NCBI RefSeq assembly: GCF_000003605.2
Contig: NW_003106600.1
Span: 9,248-70,215, forward strand
Source: Saccoglossus kowalevskii
Lineage: Eukaryota > Hemichordata > Enteropneusta > Harrimaniidae
Length of the DNA stretch: 60,968 nt
Direction: 5' to 3'
Shown here one piece after another: positions 55,067 to 60,968 of the stretch. Under the pieces are notes generated by a model that saw only the letters and a list, made by a program, of their open reading frames with translations, was not told the origin of the DNA and searched no databases. A program made the translations under genes and the position numbers. Each line of letters begins with the position of its first letter. The first letter of the stretch is position 1.

Positions 55067-55402
55067 AGCTATTTGTGTACTACGTCCCCGGTCCAGCTAT
55101 TTGTGTACTACGTCCCCGGTCCAGCTATTTGTGTACTACGTCCCCGGTCCAGCTATTTGTGTACTACGTCCTCGGTCCAGCTATTTGTGTACTACGTCCC
55201 CGGTCCAGCTATTTGTGTACTACGTCCCCGGTCTAGCTATTTGTGTACTACGTCCCCGGTCCAGCTATTTGTGTACTACGTCCCCGGTCCAGCTATTTGT
55301 GTACTACGTCCCCGGTCTAGCTATTTGTGTACTACGTCCCCGGTCCAGCTATTTGTGTACTACGTCCCCGGTCCAGCTATTTGTGTACTACGTCCCCGGT
55401 CC
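55067..55402. repeat. 28-bp minisatellite, exactly 12 units
   Basis: The unit is AGCTATTTGTGTACTACG followed by TCCCCGGTCC. The span of 336 bp is exactly 12 x 28, with only a few single-base changes. As 28 is not a multiple of three, reading frames cycle, yet all three plus-strand frames are open, giving a 28-residue pseudo-repeat (QLFVYYVPGPAICVLRPR...). An ATG at 55042 precedes it, but no gene is supported. Confidence 0.97.
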
Positions 55403-56260
55403 AATACGTATTATTTTAAAATTACAGTAAAATAGAGAAAAACATAATTGAAAAAGCTGATTGATGACTATTTGGCAAAAAAAAAAAAATAGCCAGGTTG
55501 CGAAGAACTGTAATATTTTGAGATTTCATTCACAGAATTTATGAATAGAGGGTGGATTTGCCTGGAAGGGTAAAGTGTATTTAGTTCTCAAATTATTATA
55601 AAATGAATAAAAAAAAACAGACAACAAAATTAGACTATTCCCCTACAGCGTTGAGCTAGCATAGACGACGCAGCCCCACACGGTCTTATTTTGATGTCCA
55701 CCCGGTTCGATGCGTAAGGTATACGTTGAAATACTAACTCTCGTAGTATCTTGCTGTGAGGATCATGATACATATTTTCCAGTGCTAAACGAACTTTTTA
55801 AAGTGTCTGTAAATAACTAATTCAGAGGATTCGTTTAATATAGCTCATTAGTGTTGGGTGTTTACATTTTTGATTAAATGTATTTGAGATTATAGTCTCA
55901 TTGTCTACACCCTGGTCGACCCAGTAACAAGGCAAACTTGATGCGTACCGGCACATCAAATATATGATGGTTACGGTGCAGCTCGCTGCAGCTACGATGT
56001 TACCATATTGTTTTACGATTAAAGCAAAAATCCTTAGTACATGTATATAGATGGCTTTTGAAAGAATACATATGAGTACATGTTTTCACTCGCCTACTGA
56101 GTACCATTCTTACCAGCAACCGGGAATAAAGACACGTACACATTGCTCCAGGTGCGTGGTCGCGTCAGTGAAACGTGGACCAGTATGGAATATATATGCC
56201 ATGATTTTAGGAATTAATCGTGGGAATTAAAATTAAGTGAAAATTAATGTTGACACTAAC
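55403..56260. other. Intronic DNA next to the distal Pitx exon
   Basis: AT-rich unique sequence with short poly-A runs (55479-55490, 55609-55617). No feature is recognised apart from the donor at its right end. Confidence 0.6.
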
Positions 56261-56522
56261 CCAGTTTCTGGCAATTTCCGGCTTTTTCGGTACAGATAGT
56301 TTCTTCTTCGCTTCCGTTTTCAAGTTCGTTCGATATTTTCTCGTCAGTGGGGAGCGGAGAACTCGCTTTCTTCTCTGTTTTCAATGACATGTCCGTTGGT
56401 GTATTGCTAGAAATCGAAGAGTTCGATATCAAATCTTGCCCATCGTCTCCCAGTGGTGTGTCGGACAGCCCTCTACTTCCCCAGGCATGCTTTACTTCGT
56501 TACGTGTGGTTTGGAGATCCAT
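56261..56522 (-). CDS. Pitx: Pitx, distal alternative coding exon (long isoform N-terminus)
   Basis: Seen: on the minus strand a long pyrimidine tract followed by CAG (ending 56528) is a strong acceptor. The exon begins at 56527, the ATG is at 56522-56520, and the donor CTGG|GTTAGT is at 56261/56260. It encodes 87 complete residues starting MDLQTTRNEVKHAWGSRGLS and ending in a charged Ser/Glu/Lys-rich stretch (KTEKKASSPL, ENGSEEE). It ends in phase 1 and fits the acceptor at 32683 without a frame break, predicting 328 residues. Because an acceptor precedes the ATG, at least one further upstream exon must exist. The few bases before the ATG have no in-frame stop, so an extended N-terminus is not excluded. 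The link to Pitx 23.6 kb away is inference from strand, phase, lack of any intervening gene and the family's habit of using distal promoters; it could instead belong to an unseen gene. Confidence 0.7.
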
Positions 56523-56527
56523 TGATC

Positions 56528-59293
56528 CTGGGAAAAGAAAGAATAAAAAAGAACGTACATTTTTTGGAAAAAAACAGTGAGATCAGTTGAGTGGGAACTC
56601 AACTCGTGTTAACTTACTGTCAACGAAAACCTGGCTGTTAAATCGGTGTATGAAAGTTGTCGTGATGGGAACTATCTCTGAAAACTGATTCGAATATTCA
56701 CATAGACTGCGTGTTTTATTTGAAAAGAATTACCGATATGATAACGTGACGTCTACAGTTACGTCAGTACTGATTGGTTGATGTTAGTGACGGCAGCGAC
56801 ACTATCCGATCAAATGGGTTCGAATTTAACTTATCATTTTCTAGCTAAATATTCTTCAGGTGCTTAAATTTAGGTAAATAAACGGGCTTCAAATTATACG
56901 ATCTGACCAAAACAGTTTAAATTTACGCATCTCCAAAAACAGTCGTATTCTCCTACACCATGCCTGTATGATATGTATACATATATTGTCGTAAGATATT
57001 AATTTATAAAAATTCAGACAAACATAAAATGACAAATTAAAAAATCATACGTTTCAAATGCGTTCATTCCTTTAAAAGTAAAAGATTTTCACTTTCTCAT
57101 TTTATTTTCATAATCGACAAAATTGTCAATATTTATTCAACGTGAAGTGTCCGGCTAATGGAAATTCACGGCGATAGCGTCAGTGATTACCTAGCCTTCC
57201 GTCCCTCTACATTACCTAGCTTTCGATAAACCTTGTCTAAGATACTGGTTATACACCACAATTAGATTGATTTGTGTCTGATTTGACGATATATAACGAC
57301 GTGACTAGATTTTACTCAGAGAGCCAATGGTTGAGTAGACAAAACTGACAGTTATTTCAGCTCAAACAATGATCATCCACATTTAAGCTGGACGAATTGT
57401 CACAAATGACAGCAGAGTTTTATTCTGTCATTATAAGACCATTCGGTTTTCACTACAAATCCATTCCAATTTGATGAAGGCTGGTGTTTGCAATACAAGC
57501 ATATGACCCTGAAACAGCCAACACTGAAACAGCCAACACATTTACTCATTACATGTGCAGTGTGAACATCCAACAACAGTGTTTGAAACAATTTGTTGAA
57601 ACGTGGACCTTTTAGAACTTCAACTGATATCAAACCATCTTGAATAAAAATAGTTCGGAACAACAAACGATAAATGGATGGATGTATTCCTTGTGATGCA
57701 CTATTTGCATTTATATTATATTCACTCGTTTATAACATATTCAAAAAAAATATTGTTGTCGTATTTTTATTTCAAGATTATGGAGAAAATTAAATGACTT
57801 TTATTAAAGTAGCTTGGCGGCAAAGATAATTCTCGTTTACATCCATTGTCGGATATGTAACCAGATCGAAATTCTTCGTCTTGTCTATGAAAGAAGAACG
57901 GAGGGTCGTCCATATTTTCAGTTCACTTTATTCAACATACATTTAAGCATCGTGATTGGTTCAAGAACCTGGCCCTGGTATCACGTGATCACGAGACATC
58001 TGAATGCATTACAATTTTCAGAAAAGCCGACACTCTCGCCAATTTTTAGAATTCGATCCGTCCAGTTTTGAAGAGAAGAGAATAGTTGAACGACTGTTTG
58101 AACCGTCAGACAGCTGAGGTGACATACTTATGGCCTCAAAAATAAGCGACAATTGCAATTGGAATTTGTAAAATTTTGACTGCTTTGTAATTAATGCCTA
58201 CAAAGCTGTTAAATCGTATTAAAATTCGCGGCTGGGAACGAGGATTCCAGCCTTCTAGCAACACTTGTTGGCGAGATTTGATTGACCGCAGCAAGTGGCT
58301 GTCACCAGAGAGGGACATCCAATCCGTCTTCTTTTTGCTCCGATTTCAACAGAGCACATATGTATATTTGTAGTACGACGTGATCGCCACCGCTTGGATG
58401 AAAAATCCATTAAATCCTCGTAAAAACAAATATCAAATTATTCGACGCTATGCAGAAGATTTGTTGAGCTTACTTTTCAGAGCTCTGTGTGATTTATCGT
58501 CCAAGTGTGATCCTCTTACAAAGCCTAACACATTTTGCTGGCCGATGGCAAGTTAATCACTCAGCTCGATTAAAAGGATTATAATGTATTTTAATCCACT
58601 TGACATGTGCACTACTGATCGATATTGTTGAAAGTTGTATTTATTTCCAGTAACGGTTTATTAACAGAATTATTATTTTCACAACTATGCCGTCAACCGC
58701 CCATCGTAATCTAGTCTTAAAATGACTATACATGTATATTACCTACATCGCCTTAGCTAAACTATTCGGGTATGTTTTATGCAGACCGTTCACTTATCGG
58801 AGTTAATTAACTCATCGTCCCAGCGGCTCTCGTTCGTGCTAACTATAACATATGCCCCGTTTAATAAACATGCACTTCAAAGATATGCGTCGTCTTTAAA
58901 ATTGAGAGATTCAAATTCGGGAAGTGGGAAAACAAACTTCAATAAGTAGTCGTTGTCCAAATGTGTGATGTGGGTTCAGTATATCAATTAGCATAATTAC
59001 AATACAAGGCAAGATTGTAAACTTTAAAACTTCAATTTATAAACAGTGGAAATGTCAACTATTTAAATGTCTTGAAATGTGTTATTAGACAACCTAGTGT
59101 TGTCATGTTTACTTCTCCTCAAGTTGTAGGAAACGTATTTCGCTATAAATAATTACGCACATATGAAGCTGACGCTGTTTACGAGAAAATGTTACAAGAG
59201 CTACCAGATAAACGATGTCACGTGATCTATGTCAGAGAAAAACGTTCCCGATAGCTCCCGAATGAAATATATGCCTGACTTTTTTTTCATAAA
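56528..59293. other. Upstream of the distal exon; must contain or lead to a 5' exon
   Basis: The strong acceptor at 56528 implies an exon further right on the minus strand. GTAAGT-like donors exist (for example near 56617 and 58470), but none is convincing. The block 58340-58860 is nonrepetitive and carries the K50/Nkx2 motif group at 58576-58603. Confidence 0.5.
58576..58603. promoter_or_regulatory. Inverted K50 sites overlapping an Nkx2-type site
   Basis: GGATTA (58576-58581) and TAATCC (58592-58597) face each other ten bases apart. The second is joined to CACTTGA (58597-58603), the reverse of TCAAGTG, which fits the Nkx2 consensus TNAAGTG. It lies about 2 kb upstream of the distal exon. 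Known parallel: Nkx2 maintains asymmetric Pitx2 expression in vertebrates. Confidence 0.3.
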
Positions 59294-59392
59294 TTTAACC
59301 GAATACTGATTCAACCAAACACTGACTTTAACCGAATACTGATTCAACCAAATACTGACATTAACCGAATACTGATTCAACCAAATACTGAC
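59294..59392. repeat. 33-bp tandem repeat, three units
   Basis: Three copies of a unit starting TTAACCGAATACTGATTC, with single-base differences, read in frame as an 11-residue repeat on the minus strand. Likely noncoding. Confidence 0.95.
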
Positions 59393-59990
59393 TTTAACTT
59401 TAACTCCTAACACAAGAGATATAAGTTGTGAGGAGTCTTGAACGTTATACATGTCATGAATTTCAACTCAAAGAGAGGCTGTAAAACATATTGTTATTTA
59501 TTTAGATGTCACATTATTCACTGTATTACTTATAGAGAACAGATGGCCAAAGCTATTGTCAAATAAAATATTATTTTTTATTATTTATTTATATTATTAT
59601 TTACTACATTTTGAAATTTGCATATCCACTTTTTTGATGACTCATTGTTGTTTCCAGATTTATAGACTGCACATACACTATGTGGGCGGTTTCAAAATAA
59701 CGTTAAGATTTGCTTTTTCCCTTGGACCACACGCTTAACATATATGTAAGGGAATTGTAGGGAAAAGTCTTAAAATGGCAGACTATAAGTTCGATCTCAG
59801 TGTGTTGACCATCTTATAATCTTTCACCACACACCTGTCATTCTATCTCAAGTGAAGCCATAACGCAATATGCAAATGACTATTAACTTTTCAGTGCATG
59901 ACGATAATTTGGGGGGTTTATTATTTTATTTTTATTTTCAAAAATCAACTTTCCAAAAAAGTGAACTAAAAAGTGAACCTAATATCAAAA
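59393..59990. other. Intergenic DNA between two tandem arrays
   Basis: AT-rich, no feature recognised. Confidence 0.6.
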
Positions 59991-60440
59991 ATTGGTGTGA
60001 ACTATGGGACTGAATTGGGGTGAGCTATGGGACTGAATTGATGTGAGCTATGGGACTGAATTGGCGTTAGCCCTGGGACGAAAGCGGGGTGAGCTATTGG
60101 ATTGAATTGGGTGAGCTATGGGACTGAATTGGGGTGAGCTATAGGACTGAATTAGGGTGAACTATGGGACTGAATTGGGGTGAGCTATAGGACCGAATTG
60201 GTATGAACTATGGAACTGAATTAGGGTGAGTTATGGGACTGAATTGGGGTGAGCTATGGGACCGAATTGGTATGAACTATGGAACTGAATTGGGGTGAGC
60301 TATGGGACTGAATTTGGCGTTAGCCGTGGGACGGAAGCAGGGTGAGCTATGGGATTGAATTGGGGTGAACTGGGAATATTAATTGAGGTGAGGAAAGAGG
60401 CTGAATTGGGGTGAGCTAGGAGGTTGGGCTGAAGTGAGGC
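59991..60440. repeat. 23-bp minisatellite with an 11-unit higher-order period
   Basis: About 18-19 units of TGAATTGGGGTGAGCTATGG plus GAC. A distinctive variant (GGCGTTAGCC...GGGACG, then AAGC) occurs at 60063 and 60316, 253 bp apart, which is 11 x 23. This suggests a block duplication inside the array. Confidence 0.9.
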
Positions 60441-60968
60441 TAATGCTTCAGTTTGTTATGTCCGTGGTTTGACTGGGTGCAGAAAATCGTACACGAAAAA
60501 ACTTTACGTAGACACAACAATACCTTACCAGAACTGTATGTCAATCCGGTAAAATTAACTTAAACTATATGTACATGTATTTTGAAATCACGTGATATTG
60601 TGTTTTAAAACCGAAATAAAAACGCGTATAGTTCAATCGAAGAGTATCTTAATTGGACGCCCAGTTTTGAGTCAAATAACTTCAAATTTAATGATTTTAA
60701 AACAAATAATTTCAAATTGAGTGATGTCAAAAAAACAAAAAAAAACAAAAAAAATTGAGTAAAATTCTGGTGACAATTTAAAGAGAGTGAATGGTATACC
60801 ACGTGACAATGTGTAGTACGGCTATCAAATTGTTGTTTTGAAAATACATAGCTTAATTTGTAGCCATTCTGTTACAATTTCAGAGTAAGTGGTACTTTGA
60901 TCTCGAGTACCATATCATAACTAGGTTATGGCATATTAACACGAAATTCAAGAACGTTCATTGGCTAA
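60441..60968. other. Right end of window, no feature recognised
   Basis: AT-rich sequence with a poly-A-rich patch at 60730-60753. No exon is supported. Confidence 0.6.

Noticed and set aside
57814-58071. 85-codon plus-strand frame upstream of the distal exon
   Set aside because: Starts at TTG, no domain, opposite strand to Pitx, unsupported.

Overview
The window is AT-rich animal nuclear DNA with spliced genes, long introns, GT-AG junctions, abundant tandem repeats and one assembly gap (256 N, 41238-41493). I can support a single protein-coding gene: a Pitx (pituitary homeobox, paired-like, K50) transcription factor on the minus strand, spanning 56527 to about 26600. The homeodomain, the C-terminal OAR motif and several Pitx-specific blocks between them leave little doubt about the family. 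The source is an invertebrate bilaterian. A tunicate or other deuterostome is possible (the homeodomain is somewhat divergent and the protein compact), but the sequence alone does not settle the clade.

Gene model, minus strand: a distal alternative coding exon (coding part 56522-56261), a proximal alternative first exon (34548-34353), a shared exon with residues 1-46 of the homeodomain (32683-32469), and a shared last exon with the rest of the homeodomain and the C-terminus (27288-26779). Both alternative exons end in phase 1 and fit the same acceptor, giving predicted proteins of 328 residues (distal, long) and 306 residues (proximal, short). Vertebrate Pitx2 (a/b versus c) and, as I recall, Ciona Pitx also use two promoters in this way. 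The proximal exon has promoter-like motifs upstream and a Smad-box/FoxH1 composite in its presumed leader, as expected if that isoform responds to Nodal. The last intron carries further FoxH1/forkhead, Nkx2 and Smad-like words.

Layout: 1-6180 is intergenic with a small MITE at 4609-4799. 6181-9855 is tandem-repeat DNA (a 56-bp array, then a satellite of about 120 bp). 9856-26600 is a long gene-free stretch downstream of Pitx. 26625-34900 is the Pitx core, poor in tandem repeats. 34900-56260 is the long first intron of the distal isoform and holds most of the minisatellites (27/54, 21, 29, 93 and 28 bp) and microsatellites (TTTA, TATTA, ATTCT). 56528-60968 is upstream of the distal exon, with 33-bp and 23-bp arrays.

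No rRNA, convincing tRNA, CRISPR array or second spliced gene was recognised. Regulatory calls are motif readings by eye and are inference until tested.
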